A stretch of DNA of 64,000 bases. Origin: Thermincola carboxydiphila. GTDB lineage: Bacteria > Bacillota > Thermincolia > Thermincolales > UBA2595. Within the stretch, counting starts at the first letter, position 1. Each line of letters begins with the position of its first letter. This document shows positions 24,745-33,441 of the stretch, in pieces. Both the position numbers and the translations under genes were made by a program. Below the pieces are notes generated by a model. The model made no database searches. It saw only the letters and a program-made list of their open reading frames with translations, and was not told the DNA's origin. The stretch covers positions 156,767-220,766 of the forward strand of contig JAENYP010000002.1 in NCBI GenBank assembly GCA_016841725.1, written 5' to 3'.

Positions 24745-27063
24745 CTACATTTGCCTCTGTCCGCACACCCGCCTGTCTGTCAGGGCAAGGCCGGCCAAAA
24801 ATGGTGCCACCGCAAAAGTAATCATGGCAGCTGCAGCCACAATCCCGGAATCGTTGAATATCAAAGCAATAAAGCTTGCAGTAAATACCGGAGTAAGCAT
24901 CTTATTAAACCACGGATACCGCTCTCTGAAGCCTTCAAATTCACCCGGAAACCCTTTCCTTAAGAACAGTATAGCCAAAATACTGCTAAAGAAAAACCAA
25001 CTCCAGGTAGTAGATTTTAAGAGTCTCAGGTTTACTGCCAGTTTTCGGGAAATTATGTTCTGAACCTCAGCAAAACCGTTGTCATTTATGAGGCCAACGG
25101 TTCTTCCGATATGGGTCTGTGCCTCTACAGCCCTCGTCAGGTCATAAAACGTAAAACAAATTATACTAAGGATAACCGCTGCCGAAACTGCCAGAACAGT
25201 CCTTTTGTTGATACCGGCTCCGGAGAGAATCAATCCGGCGCTGCTCATACCTGCAACAGCCGCAATAGTGCCTCCCGCATTTGTTCCCAGTACGGGTGCT
25301 GCAATAGCAAGAATCACCGTTATGTAAAAGGGCCCTAAAAGAAGCTTCACCCACTTGGAATGTGAGTCTTTCACAGCATCCAGAAGCAGTCCGCTAAATA
25401 CCAGGGCTGCCCCTATCAATACACCCATATACTCATTACCTATTCCATAGAACCTGGCCCCAGCCATGGGGTCATAACTCATGGGAGAAGTCTTGCCCAG
25501 TGGGGTCCCGGCAAACAGGTCAGCAGTAATCAGCAGGACTGTCAACCCTGTAGTGGCTGCAAAAGGTGCCAGTGAACCCGCAGGAAACAGTTTTATGGCC
25601 AGAAACGTTATCACAGCAGTCAGGGCAGCAACCTCGATGATCATTAATGACATCCCGTAACGGGGCAGCAGGTTTACACACAGCAATACACCGGGAACAG
25701 CAGTCAGAGCCACCAACAGCGGTACTGCCCGTCTGGCCAGTGGTCTTCTGAGGCCAACAGCAAGTGAGCATACAACTATCACTATAAGCTCTATATTAAG
25801 ATATCCCCTGACCAGCGGTTTCCGCGCCTTTGCAGTAAACACCAGGTCTTCATTAAGCCGGCTTACCCCGGCAAAAACATCAGCCTGTGTTGTCCCCGAT
25901 CCGATGACATCCCGGCTGACAATTGCCTGTCCCGGAAGCAAGGGTCCCGGGCCGTTATCTCTTCCGGTTTTCCCCGTCAAGTCAAAAAATGCAATCACGG
26001 CTGAGGCTATATCAACATTGGCAATCAGGCCCGGTCTTTTAACTGTGCCTGACCAGGCCAGTCCCTGTTCCACACCCTTACCGGCCATTATAAAAGGTGT
26101 CACCAGGTTTCCGTCCCTGATAGCTTCCCCGGGCGGTCCCGGAACTACGATCAGCAGAATATCATTTTCCAGGTCAATTTCCCCCAAAAGCCTGCCCAGG
26201 AAATCATCAACCCGTTTAATGGCATCATACCTGTGTCTGAGCATTACTTTATCATCCAGTGCCGGAGCTTTTTCATCAATCCTTGACGTATCACCGGTTT
26301 CAATTACTATAAAATCCGCCTCACCCGCAAGATTGACAATTTCATTTAATATATAGGTGAAATTAGTCCGAACTCCTGCAGGACTTCCGGGGTCAGACCT
26401 GTATGTCTTATCTGAAACATCCCCAAGGTCCGTGATCCCGTTAACATCCATGGAAATGCTTGCCACCTGCCGCCGCAATCCTTTTTGAGGGCTTCTGCTG
26501 TCTGGCAGATCAGCATTTCCCAGCACCGCAGTTTTCATCCCGTTATCATGTAAGACCGTTCCGATAGAGCCAATACTCCAGCCATATTTCTGCCTCTGAT
26601 TAGCCTTTTCCATTTCAGCAATCCCCAGATGCACCACTTGTCCATTACCAGCCCGGATTCCGGTGCGTCTGAAATAGGCATGGCCCGCTGTATCATTCTT
26701 CATAGGCTCAACCAGGTTAAAGCCCATCTCCCCCGACGATCCGCCCAGAATTTTTGTTCCTGCACCAATTGTGGCATATGTGTTCTCAGGCTCTCTTGAC
26801 CCACCGGTCGCAGGATTTGTGGTCATCAACCCACATGCTCCGGTTAAAGCCAGTCTTTTCATTACAGGGACATCTGCCTTCATCAAATCATCCCAGGTGA
26901 TGCGGTCAATTACTACCATAATTGCTCTGCCGTTCCTGTCCCTGTCATCCTCCGGTGAACCAAAAGCCGGTGCAGCCATACCTGTATAGGCTGACAAAAC
27001 TATAACTACAATTATCGTTAATTTACAAAACCTCAAACTGCAAAACCGTACCTTCCGAAACAT
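24745..27063 (-). CDS. membrane protein with alkaline-phosphatase-like ectodomain (paralog 1)
   Basis: No characterised function is recognised. The ~772 residues have a signal-like N-terminal hydrophobic stretch, then a ~400-residue domain like the alkaline phosphatase superfamily. IMVVIDRITWDDL would hold the first metal Asp, NTYATIGAGTK would be the nucleophile region and HRYDAIKRVDDFLG matches the helix near the active site. Where phosphatases have a DH(G) metal motif, this protein has VVPGPPG. The C-terminal half has about nine to ten membrane spans with conserved GARFYGIGNEYMG, LGTNAGGTIAA, THIGRT and IFNDSGI. The ATG at 27063 follows GCGGGG. A second copy lies at 27.9-30.1 kb, with an L,D-transpeptidase between, which suggests work on the cell envelope. 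Confidence 0.75.
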   Translation of the reverse strand: MFRKVRFCSLRFCKLTIIVVIVLSAYTGMAAPAFGSPEDDRDRNGRAIMVVIDRITWDDLMKADVPVMKRLALTGACGLMTTNPATGGSREPENTYATIGAGTKILGGSSGEMGFNLVEPMKNDTAGHAYFRRTGIRAGNGQVVHLGIAEMEKANQRQKYGWSIGSIGTVLHDNGMKTAVLGNADLPDSRSPQKGLRRQVASISMDVNGITDLGDVSDKTYRSDPGSPAGVRTNFTYILNEIVNLAGEADFIVIETGDTSRIDEKAPALDDKVMLRHRYDAIKRVDDFLGRLLGEIDLENDILLIVVPGPPGEAIRDGNLVTPFIMAGKGVEQGLAWSGTVKRPGLIANVDIASAVIAFFDLTGKTGRDNGPGPLLPGQAIVSRDVIGSGTTQADVFAGVSRLNEDLVFTAKARKPLVRGYLNIELIVIVVCSLAVGLRRPLARRAVPLLVALTAVPGVLLCVNLLPRYGMSLMIIEVAALTAVITFLAIKLFPAGSLAPFAATTGLTVLLITADLFAGTPLGKTSPMSYDPMAGARFYGIGNEYMGVLIGAALVFSGLLLDAVKDSHSKWVKLLLGPFYITVILAIAAPVLGTNAGGTIAAVAGMSSAGLILSGAGINKRTVLAVSAAVILSIICFTFYDLTRAVEAQTHIGRTVGLINDNGFAEVQNIISRKLAVNLRLLKSTTWSWFFFSSILAILFLRKGFPGEFEGFRERYPWFNKMLTPVFTASFIALIFNDSGIVAAAAMITFAVAPFLAGLALTDRRVCGQRQM

Positions 27064-27101
27064 AGTGATTACCCCGCTTTTCAAGAATTATTATATTTCT
27101 A

Positions 27102-27108
27102 TTCGACA
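27102..27108 (-). promoter_or_regulatory. candidate Spo0A (0A) box
   Basis: TGTCGAA on the minus strand matches the 0A box (TGNCGAA), 39 bases upstream of the phosphatase-like gene's ATG. A single 7-mer can occur by chance, so confidence is low. Confidence 0.35.
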
Positions 27109-27140
27109 ATAATCCCTTTTCCCCTCCCAGCAATGTCCAG

Positions 27141-27210
27141 CGTAAAGGGGCAGATGAATTGCTCCGACGGCAGCTTTAGCCTTATTCGGAACACATCTAC
27201 CCCTATCCAT
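27141..27210. repeat. palindromic element B
   Basis: AGGGGCAGATG (27146-27156) pairs with CATCTACCCCT (27194-27204) with one mismatch; CTCCGA also faces TCGGAA inside. The arms match elements A (10.2 kb) and C (36.35 kb). It lies 3' of the L,D-transpeptidase gene and upstream of paralog 1. Confidence 0.75.
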
Positions 27211-27236
27211 ATTGATTTATTCATCCAACCCAATTT

Positions 27237-27908
27237 TTATAACCCCAGTACTCCCCATATGTCAACATCAACCTGACCGGTTACCTCAAAACCCCGGTCT
27301 TTTTGCAGTTTCTTCAGGGCCGCTTCGGTGCCGCCTCCAAATATACCGTCAACAGGTCCTTTAAGATACCCTTCTCTGATCAGCCCCTTCTGTACTTCCA
27401 TGACCACACTTCCTTTGGACCCACGGTAAACTTTATCCCGGAGTTCATATAAAGCCGGATACAGCTTCCCTTCTATTCTGACAACCGTACCCGGTTCGAC
27501 CCATTGATAGAGTTCTTCAACATCACGGTTGTGCATCCGGATACATCCGTGACTGGCATGTGATCCAATTGACCACGGCTTATTGGTGCCATGAATCCCA
27601 TAAATCCCCCAAGGTACATTCAGTCCCATCCATCTGGAACCAAAACCGGTACCCCAGTTTTTGGCCTTGCGCTTTATCTGCCAGACGCCTATCGGTGTAG
27701 GTGTTTCCTGTTTGCCCACAGCAACGTGGTATACCTTGAATTCCTTTTCGTCATCATAAACAGTCAGTGTCTGCCTGTCCACACTGATAACCAGTTCAAC
27801 GTTTCCTGCAGGCGCCTCCTTCGCGGGCTTTACATCTGCTGCCGCTCCCCCGGGCAGCCCCAGGATAACAAAAACAAAGATAAGTAATGTGAGATAATTT
27901 GTCAACAA
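27237..27908 (-). CDS. L,D-transpeptidase (YkuD) with peptidoglycan-binding domain
   Basis: The enzyme makes 3-3 or related cross-links in peptidoglycan, or attaches proteins to it. The ~223 residues have a signal peptide (LTLLIFVFVILGLPGGAAA), then a YkuD domain with PIGVWQIKRKAK, GIYGIHGT near residue 105 and the catalytic SHASHGCIRMHN near 122 (His and Cys both present). A C-terminal PG_binding_1 domain follows (VMEVQKGLIREGYLKGPVDG). The TTG at 27908 is preferred, since AAGGAG lies eight bases upstream. The ATG at 27926 precedes that site. It lies between two paralogous phosphatase-like membrane genes, probably in one transcription unit with the second. Confidence 0.93.
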   Translation of the reverse strand: MLTNYLTLLIFVFVILGLPGGAAADVKPAKEAPAGNVELVISVDRQTLTVYDDEKEFKVYHVAVGKQETPTPIGVWQIKRKAKNWGTGFGSRWMGLNVPWGIYGIHGTNKPWSIGSHASHGCIRMHNRDVEELYQWVEPGTVVRIEGKLYPALYELRDKVYRGSKGSVVMEVQKGLIREGYLKGPVDGIFGGGTEAALKKLQKDRGFEVTGQVDVDIWGVLGL

Positions 27909-27934
27909 CTTCTCATCTCCTTGCATAATCTCGC

Positions 27935-30145
27935 TTATATTCTTTGTTTTTGCTTACAGGTGTATACGCGAAAAATCTCATTTTCAGCTGCCAGTACTCC
28001 CATGGGCATGGTCATGTAAGTAAACATCAGCCCTGTGGCTATGAGGCCGGTATCATTAAACAGAAAAGCGATAATACCGCCATACAGGATAACTTCAAAA
28101 GCGCGGAACAATATGGGGAAATGTTCTTTAACCCGACTGATACCGAATGCCTGTTTATTAATCACAAAATAGTAAATATATAACTGGATAGCAAACAGGG
28201 CATTCCATGGCGGCAGTGCGAGTGTTATGGCAAACAGTGTAAGTTTGGATATCAGCACTTCCAGGAACTTGGACCCAACTCCCTGTAAAATTAGCGTTCC
28301 CATAACTTTTCCGGCATGAGTCTGTTCACCGAACAAATAATCCAGATATGCTATAAACAGTTCCAGAAGGAATACAATGATAACAGCTAAAAAGAGCCTC
28401 CTCTTCTTCACAGGATAGTGGGAAACCAAGGCTAGAAGCGCAATAATTGCGGTACTCATAGCCGCAATGGTCCCCCCTACATTGGAACCATTACCCGGGA
28501 CCTGTGACAGAATTACCGGGATAAAGGCACAAAAAACCAGGAACAGTCTAAGATACCTGCCAATCTTAAATTTTTCCAACATATAAAAGAGAGCAAAAAC
28601 CGCTGACCCCAGCAGAATACCCATGCAATCATTATTTATTCCATAGTAACGGCCCCCCATAAAAACATTATCAAACCCAAGTGGAGTGTTAATAACATAC
28701 CGGTAGCCGGTCAACAGGTCGGTCACCAGAAATACTGCAGCTGCCAGGCTTAGTACTGCCATTCCCGCAAGGGTTCGCCCCGTGTTCTTGGAAAAAACGA
28801 TGCCGAGAACTGCCGTTATAATAATTGTAAGCATAGCGTCGATATAATACCTTACGGCAAATAAGTCTTTGCTAAGTGTATACACCACAAAAACCGTAAT
28901 GGGAAGGGCCAGGACCATTACTGCCGCTGCTCGTCCCGCCCGGGGATTGAGCAATACCTTCCTGCCCGTCATTGGCAAAAACAGCGCCGACAGCGAAAAG
29001 ACCAGCAAAAACGTGTACAGGCCGTGAACCACATAGCGGGACCGGTTTAAGTGTATAAACCTGGACAGGCTGCCGGAAACGGTGTTCATATTATCATTGT
29101 CGGCTAAGGCAGTAATTTCTTCCCCCACAAAAACCGAGGCAGGTTCCACAAATGCTAACCTGTTAAACAGTGTCGGACCGATGTCAATATTAGCCGCCAA
29201 TCCTGTCCGTTTCGTGGTATCTGAAACAAGTACAGCGGAAACCGGGGTGGTTCTGTCATATATTATAATTGGTGTAAGTGTGCTGCTGCCCTTGTAATCA
29301 GGCGGGGAAGGACTGATAACGGCAAGAACTGTGCTATCATCCATTCCCCCGAGAAATTCGCCCAGAAATGTATCGGCATTTGTTAAAGCCCTGAGTTTGG
29401 CCTTCCTGAGTTCGTCTCCTTCTAAACCGAGCCTCTGCTGTGCCTCATATACCCTGGCAGTATCGCCAAAATCAATAAAGACAAGGTCACTGATTTCCAT
29501 GGCTGCAATTGCATCCTTCAGCAGCCTGTCAGTATTGGTCCGGTGGCCCCATGGAGCCTTTTCATCTTTTAAAAGCAAATCATCACTGACATTACCACAG
29601 GTTATTTTCCCCTTGTTGTCAATCGCCAGCAGGGTTGATTCCCGCATTTTCCTGTCGGTATCCGCATTACCGACAATAGCAGTCCTAAACCCGTGCTGCC
29701 TGGCTGTTTCTCCAATTTGTCCAAAAACATAGTTAGGGAAATCTCTGGAAATAACCTTTTTCAGGTCAGCGGTATTTTCCACTGTTACCTCATACAGAGG
29801 CCCAAAGGGTTTACCGTTTTTCGCAGCAATCTCAGCAGTATCAAGATATGTGCGCACACCCATACCAATAGACAGATAAGCGCTGGCCCGGTTCCGCCCC
29901 GTATATGACTGTACCCTTGTATTCATCAGTCCCAGTCCGCCCGAATCAATTATTTTTCGGAAATTCGGCAGGTCTCCTTCTGACAGGTCTTGAAGCGCGA
30001 TATTATCCACAATAAGAACAACAGCCTTTTTCCTGCCCGTATCGGCTTCTGCTGCCGGAGGTTGGGCAGCAGCCAAGACAACTAAAACTGTTATACAAAG
30101 CAGCAGCGCCCTGATACTTCTGTTACAAAATATTTTCAAGGACAT
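27935..30145 (-). CDS. membrane protein with alkaline-phosphatase-like ectodomain (paralog 2)
   Basis: The 736 residues share the full architecture of paralog 1. A signal peptide (ALLLCITVLVVLAAAQPPAAEA) is followed by an ectodomain with AVVLIVDNIALQDL, ASAYLSIGMG and a VISPSPPDY stretch in place of the DH metal motif. Membrane spans then carry GGRYYGINNDCMGI, SNVGGTIAA, THAGKVMG and FNDTGLIATG. The two copies are far diverged but align throughout. The loss of the DH pair in both suggests a family-wide change, perhaps a binding or altered-metal enzyme, rather than decay. GAGAGGG precedes the ATG. The L,D-transpeptidase follows after a 26-base gap. Confidence 0.75.
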   Translation of the reverse strand: MSLKIFCNRSIRALLLCITVLVVLAAAQPPAAEADTGRKKAVVLIVDNIALQDLSEGDLPNFRKIIDSGGLGLMNTRVQSYTGRNRASAYLSIGMGVRTYLDTAEIAAKNGKPFGPLYEVTVENTADLKKVISRDFPNYVFGQIGETARQHGFRTAIVGNADTDRKMRESTLLAIDNKGKITCGNVSDDLLLKDEKAPWGHRTNTDRLLKDAIAAMEISDLVFIDFGDTARVYEAQQRLGLEGDELRKAKLRALTNADTFLGEFLGGMDDSTVLAVISPSPPDYKGSSTLTPIIIYDRTTPVSAVLVSDTTKRTGLAANIDIGPTLFNRLAFVEPASVFVGEEITALADNDNMNTVSGSLSRFIHLNRSRYVVHGLYTFLLVFSLSALFLPMTGRKVLLNPRAGRAAAVMVLALPITVFVVYTLSKDLFAVRYYIDAMLTIIITAVLGIVFSKNTGRTLAGMAVLSLAAAVFLVTDLLTGYRYVINTPLGFDNVFMGGRYYGINNDCMGILLGSAVFALFYMLEKFKIGRYLRLFLVFCAFIPVILSQVPGNGSNVGGTIAAMSTAIIALLALVSHYPVKKRRLFLAVIIVFLLELFIAYLDYLFGEQTHAGKVMGTLILQGVGSKFLEVLISKLTLFAITLALPPWNALFAIQLYIYYFVINKQAFGISRVKEHFPILFRAFEVILYGGIIAFLFNDTGLIATGLMFTYMTMPMGVLAAENEIFRVYTCKQKQRI

Positions 30146-30285
30146 AGCATGTTTCCCTCTCAGTCGAACATGTTTTCAAAAGCCTAAATACAATTTTAAC
30201 ACCTTATGGCTGGTTTAGGCAAGAATTCCACTTTACTTTGCCTGTGCCGGCAATAATTTCATTTTCTCCGGGGGCAAAAAGAAAA

Positions 30286-30301
30286 ACCGCTCTCAGGCGG
30301 T
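30286..30301 (-). terminator. terminator after the HDOD gene
   Basis: On the minus strand ACCGC-CTGAGA-GCGGT is followed by TTTTTC. Confidence 0.7.
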
Positions 30302-30306
30302 CTGAA

Positions 30307-31143
30307 TTAAATGAAATCTACGCTTATGTTACCCTTTATTTCTTCTGCCATCTTATGCAGCATCTCATACGTCAAATTCCACTTTTCCAGCATTTTATTA
30401 TCAAGCATGATGCTGTCATTTCCGATTTCACTGAATCCTGCCAGCACAGCCAATATGCTGCCAAAGTACACCACCTGAACTGTCTCGGAGTTTTCACATG
30501 GGGCCAGAGGAGTGTGGTGCAGACCAATCGGATCAACCAGAGCGGCAGGAAGGTGCCACTTTTCGGCTACAAGTCTGCCAATATCCGTATGTGTTAAATT
30601 GAACACTTCTTTTTCAGCCTGATAGAGTGAACATCCTTTAGCTGCTGCAAATTTGACAGCCTCGGCATAGTCGTCAGGCAAAAAGAAATTAAAAACTATT
30701 TTGCCGATATCATGAAGCAATCCGGCAATAAATATCTGCTCCTTTTCAAGGACCCCCATTTTGTGGGCCAGTAATTTGCTTGATACTGCACACGCATAAG
30801 AATGACGCCATATTTTTTCCGGATTTACAGCTCTCCTGCCCTTTAATGTACTCAGAGTCTTATGCACAGATGCGCCCAGCACAAGAGTCCTTAGTGTTTT
30901 CATGCCAAGTATGGTAACTGCCTCTGAAATGGTGGCTACCCTCCTGTGCAGGCCATAATATGCTGAATTAACAATCTTCAGCACCTTTGAAGCCAATACC
31001 TGATCCTGACATATAATCCTGCTCACATCAGCAGAATTTGCCCTGGAGTCTTCGGTTATCCGGACAAGTTGATAGGTAACCTGCGGCAGTGAAGGTAAAT
31101 CACCAATCTTCATTAATATTTTACTTAAGGTAAGCTGGTCCAT
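30307..31143 (-). CDS. HDOD-domain signalling protein
   Basis: HDOD proteins are regulatory relatives of HD phosphohydrolases. The ~278 residues show GDLPSLPQVTYQL near residue 14, QDQVLASKVLKIVNSAYYG near 42 and AVTILGMKTLRTLVLG near 72, the HDOD core. An intact-looking LLHDIGKIVFNF lies near 141. The ATG at 31143 is six bases from GGGAGG; longer starts lack a site. Three Spo0A-like boxes lie upstream. The next upstream gene is a Cys-rich mini-protein and an HD-GYP gene stands beyond tRNA-Pro, so the locus is rich in signalling genes. Confidence 0.88.
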   Translation of the reverse strand: MDQLTLSKILMKIGDLPSLPQVTYQLVRITEDSRANSADVSRIICQDQVLASKVLKIVNSAYYGLHRRVATISEAVTILGMKTLRTLVLGASVHKTLSTLKGRRAVNPEKIWRHSYACAVSSKLLAHKMGVLEKEQIFIAGLLHDIGKIVFNFFLPDDYAEAVKFAAAKGCSLYQAEKEVFNLTHTDIGRLVAEKWHLPAALVDPIGLHHTPLAPCENSETVQVVYFGSILAVLAGFSEIGNDSIMLDNKMLEKWNLTYEMLHKMAEEIKGNISVDFI

Positions 31144-31219
31144 GTGCATCCTCCCAGGATAACCAAATCTAACTAAGATCTTGTTAATTAAGTTAATTCT
31201 ACCAAAATAAGCATTTTCC

Positions 31220-31248
31220 TTCGACATGTTTCGATATATTTTTCGATA
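31220..31248 (-). promoter_or_regulatory. cluster of three 0A-like boxes upstream of the HDOD gene
   Basis: On the minus strand TATCGAA (31242-31248), TATCGAA (31230-31236) and TGTCGAA (31220-31226) are spaced 12 and 10 bases apart, about one helical turn each. The last is a perfect Spo0A box and the others differ at one base. They end 77 bases before the preferred ATG. Confidence 0.5.
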
Positions 31249-31305
31249 ATATGGTTAAGAAGCCTGCTTAACACTTCAAGAGGCTTCTTAATATGTATGC
31301 TTTAT

Positions 31306-31503
31306 CTATTCTATTGTAAGGCATTCTCTGTCGTTTGGAAGGAGATTTTTCGGCACTTTCCTGCCCTGCAGGAAGAGCTGGTATCTGATGCATTTTTCGT
31401 AATTTCTGTTACAGTACATTTTTACAATAGTTTTTCTTAACACCATTAATAGGTCATCTGTTGCCAGGAGAAAACACTGTTCTCCCAGTGGGCATTTATA
31501 CAT
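31306..31503 (-). CDS. Cys-rich mini-protein of unknown function
   Basis: The 65 residues begin MYKCPLGEQCFLLATDD and contain KMYCNRNYEKCIRYQLF near residue 30. Two Cys pairs (CPxxxxC and YCxxxYxxCxRY) could bind a metal or Fe-S cluster. Similar CxRY-type Cys motifs appear at the ends of chemotaxis and HD-type regulators in anaerobes, but no function is established. GGCGGGG lies nine bases before the ATG at 31503. Two 0A-like boxes and a leader with three hairpins lie upstream. It lies next to the HDOD gene on the same strand. Confidence 0.7.
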   Translation of the reverse strand: MYKCPLGEQCFLLATDDLLMVLRKTIVKMYCNRNYEKCIRYQLFLQGRKVPKNLLPNDRECLTIE

Positions 31504-31561
31504 AGCTAAAACCCCGCCTTCTTTTGCCAATTATTCTCCTTCAATAATCCTCCTGCGTTTC

Positions 31562-31578
31562 TTCGACACTATTCGTCA
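31562..31578 (-). promoter_or_regulatory. tandem 0A boxes upstream of the Cys-rich gene
   Basis: TGACGAA (31572-31578) and TGTCGAA (31562-31568) on the minus strand both fit TGNCGAA and are spaced by 10 bases, as tandem Spo0A sites often are. They lie about 60 bases before the ATG. Confidence 0.5.
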
Positions 31579-31586
31579 TTTCCCTT

Positions 31587-31650
31587 CGCATTCGGCCTAA
31601 AATGCGGTTTTACCGGCGTGAAATGCCGGAATTGAGGGTTGAAATTCCCC
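31587..31650. other. three consecutive small hairpins in the spacer before tRNA-Pro
   Basis: CGCATT/AATGCG (31587-31606), CCGGC/GCCGG (31613-31629) and a GGG/CCC stem (31636-31650) follow one another. On the minus strand they would form a structured leader for the Cys-rich gene. No known riboswitch consensus is recognised. Confidence 0.35.
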
Positions 31651-31696
31651 AATAAGTAATGCAAAAAACTTTTGAAGTCTTACCAGATGATGCATC

Positions 31697-31725
31697 TTGC
31701 AAAAAAAAGATTATTAGTATATAAT
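31697..31725 (+). promoter_or_regulatory. sigma-A promoter of tRNA-Pro
   Basis: TTGCAA (31697-31702) and TATAAT (31720-31725) are separated by exactly 17 bases, 12 bases before the tRNA. Confidence 0.85.
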
Positions 31726-31736
31726 ACTTATTGTGT

Positions 31737-31813
31737 CGGGGCGTAGCTCAGTTTGGTAGAGCGCTACCTTGGGGTGGTAGAGGCCGCATGTTCGAATCAT
31801 GTCGCTCCGACCA
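31737..31813 (+). tRNA. tRNA-Pro (anticodon GGG)
   Basis: The full cloverleaf is present: acceptor CGGGGCG pairs with CGCTCCG, the D stem is GCTC/GAGC, the anticodon stem is CTACC/GGTAG around loop TTGGGGT (GGG at positions 34-36), the T arm is GCATG-TTCGAAT-CATGT, and the discriminator A is followed by an encoded CCA. A first base of C is typical for bacterial tRNA-Pro. It is a single tRNA, not part of a cluster. Confidence 0.97.
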
Positions 31814-32029
31814 TTTAATTTAATCCGATTATTTGACCGGCAGGGTGCTGATAATGTTCAGTATCCTGCCGTTATTTGAGCCTGCTGTTCATCATCGGAG
31901 CAGTACATCTGCCGCTCAAAATTTTTTTGAAAGCAATTTTTTAAATATTCAAACATTTTGAAGGAAATTTTAACTTACCGACGAATATTTATTATTGAGA
32001 ATATTTTGTCAAATAGGGGGGGAGCTTTT

Positions 32030-33343
32030 TTGTTCGACTATTCTAATTTTGACTATACAACTTTCCGCCTTTACATTAAAGTTTTCTCTTTCGTGATTGC
32101 CCTTCTGCTCACCCAGATGACCCTGGTAGAATGGCGCCGCTTTAGAAATACTGTCTATAAATATCTTGCCCTGGGATTTGGCACAATGCTGCTGCAGATT
32201 TCGCTTATCGTAATCATTAATCTATATTCCATAGTCTCAGGCCTCTCATATCATTCTACAATAATTCCGGTCGCTGACCATGCTTTACGAACCCTTAGTT
32301 ACATATTTATCGCTGCCGCATTTGTCACCGCAAAACCGGTCTATCGCTCCAGATTTATAATGGTTAACGTGGCAGTATTAGTTCTGTTGACCCCTGTTAT
32401 GGGAGCCTTATGGTCCCATAACGGCACCGTAACTCAACCTCCTTATATTGGCATGGTAGAAGAATCGTTTTTTGAGTTATGGAATACATTTCTGCTGATT
32501 TATACAATTAGGACCATCTCAAAATCTGAAGTGCACATTAAACGAGGCCTGGTTATCGCAACATCTGTTCTGGTAGTAAAACAGCTTATCCATTTGGCCA
32601 ATTTATATCTACTTAACGACCAGCCGGTACATTTCCTTGCAGCCGAGCCTGCTCTTTTGATATTATATTTCTATGCGACAATTTCTACTATCCATAAGGA
32701 GATAATCGGGAATATTATTCAGGCTGATAAGGAAAAAACCATGGTCAAGGAGAAATCCTACCAAGATGTCATCAGAGCCCTTATCACTTCTCTTGAGGCT
32801 AAAGACAAGTATACCAGAGGTCACTCTGACCGGGTGACTGAATATGCGATGTTAATAGGCAATAAGCTTGACCTGGCCCCGGATGACCTTACCAAACTGT
32901 ACTGTGGCGCAATTCTCCATGATATTGGAAAAATCGGTATTGATGAAGGTATCCTGAACAACCCCCTGACTTTGGGAGATGATGAAATTACCCGCATAAA
33001 AAAACACCCCGAAATAGGGGCAAAAATTGTCTCTTCAATTGATTCTTTAAGTTATGTAGCACCTGCTGTACTTTACCACCACGAACGTTTTGACGGCACC
33101 GGATATCCTTTTGGTCTGAAGGGTACCGAAATTCCCCTTCACGCCAGGATTATTGCCGTATCTGATGCTTTTGATGCCATGTTATCAGTGAGGTCATATC
33201 GCAATCCTGTATCCAAGCAAACAGCTATCAATGAAATAATCTCAGGTGCAGGCACCCAGTTTGACTCCGACCTGGTAAAAGTGCTTGTGGAGGAACTGGG
33301 TTTCTCCATGGACAATAACAAGGCAGTCACTCGTACTGCGTGA
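32030..33343 (+). CDS. HD-GYP domain protein with membrane sensor region
   Basis: HD-GYP proteins usually hydrolyse cyclic di-GMP. The ~437 residues have an N-terminal half of seven or eight membrane spans with no known sensor signature, then an HD-GYP domain. Its motifs are YTRGHSDRV near residue 260, ILHDIGKIGI near 301, KKHPEIGA and the diagnostic HHERFDGTGYP near 348 with VSDAFDAM after it. All metal and GYP residues are present. The TTG at 32030 is chosen because GGGGGGAG is five bases upstream; there is no ribosome site near the longer ATG at 31958. Transcription could start after the tRNA-Pro gene. Confidence 0.92.
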   Translation: MFDYSNFDYTTFRLYIKVFSFVIALLLTQMTLVEWRRFRNTVYKYLALGFGTMLLQISLIVIINLYSIVSGLSYHSTIIPVADHALRTLSYIFIAAAFVTAKPVYRSRFIMVNVAVLVLLTPVMGALWSHNGTVTQPPYIGMVEESFFELWNTFLLIYTIRTISKSEVHIKRGLVIATSVLVVKQLIHLANLYLLNDQPVHFLAAEPALLILYFYATISTIHKEIIGNIIQADKEKTMVKEKSYQDVIRALITSLEAKDKYTRGHSDRVTEYAMLIGNKLDLAPDDLTKLYCGAILHDIGKIGIDEGILNNPLTLGDDEITRIKKHPEIGAKIVSSIDSLSYVAPAVLYHHERFDGTGYPFGLKGTEIPLHARIIAVSDAFDAMLSVRSYRNPVSKQTAINEIISGAGTQFDSDLVKVLVEELGFSMDNNKAVTRTA

Positions 33344-33374
33344 TAAGTCAGCACCAAGAGTCCTCAAAAAAACA

Positions 33375-33434
33375 GATGCAGGCTGCTCAGGGCAACTTCG
33401 GACATTAGTCCATAGTACACCGGCAGCCTGCATC
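33375..33434. terminator. bidirectional terminator between thrB and the HD-GYP gene
   Basis: GATGCAGGCTGC and GCAGCCTGCATC form a perfect 12-bp stem with a 36-base loop that contains its own small stem. On the minus strand the stem is followed by TGTTTTTTT, so it ends the thrB transcript; the plus strand has ATTTAATTTAT. Confidence 0.8.
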
Positions 33435-33441
33435 ATTTAAT

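Noticed and set aside
31257-31291. Terminator with stem AAGAAGCC/GGCTTCTT downstream of the Cys-rich gene
   Set aside because: The loop is long (about 17 bases) and no T-run follows on either strand.
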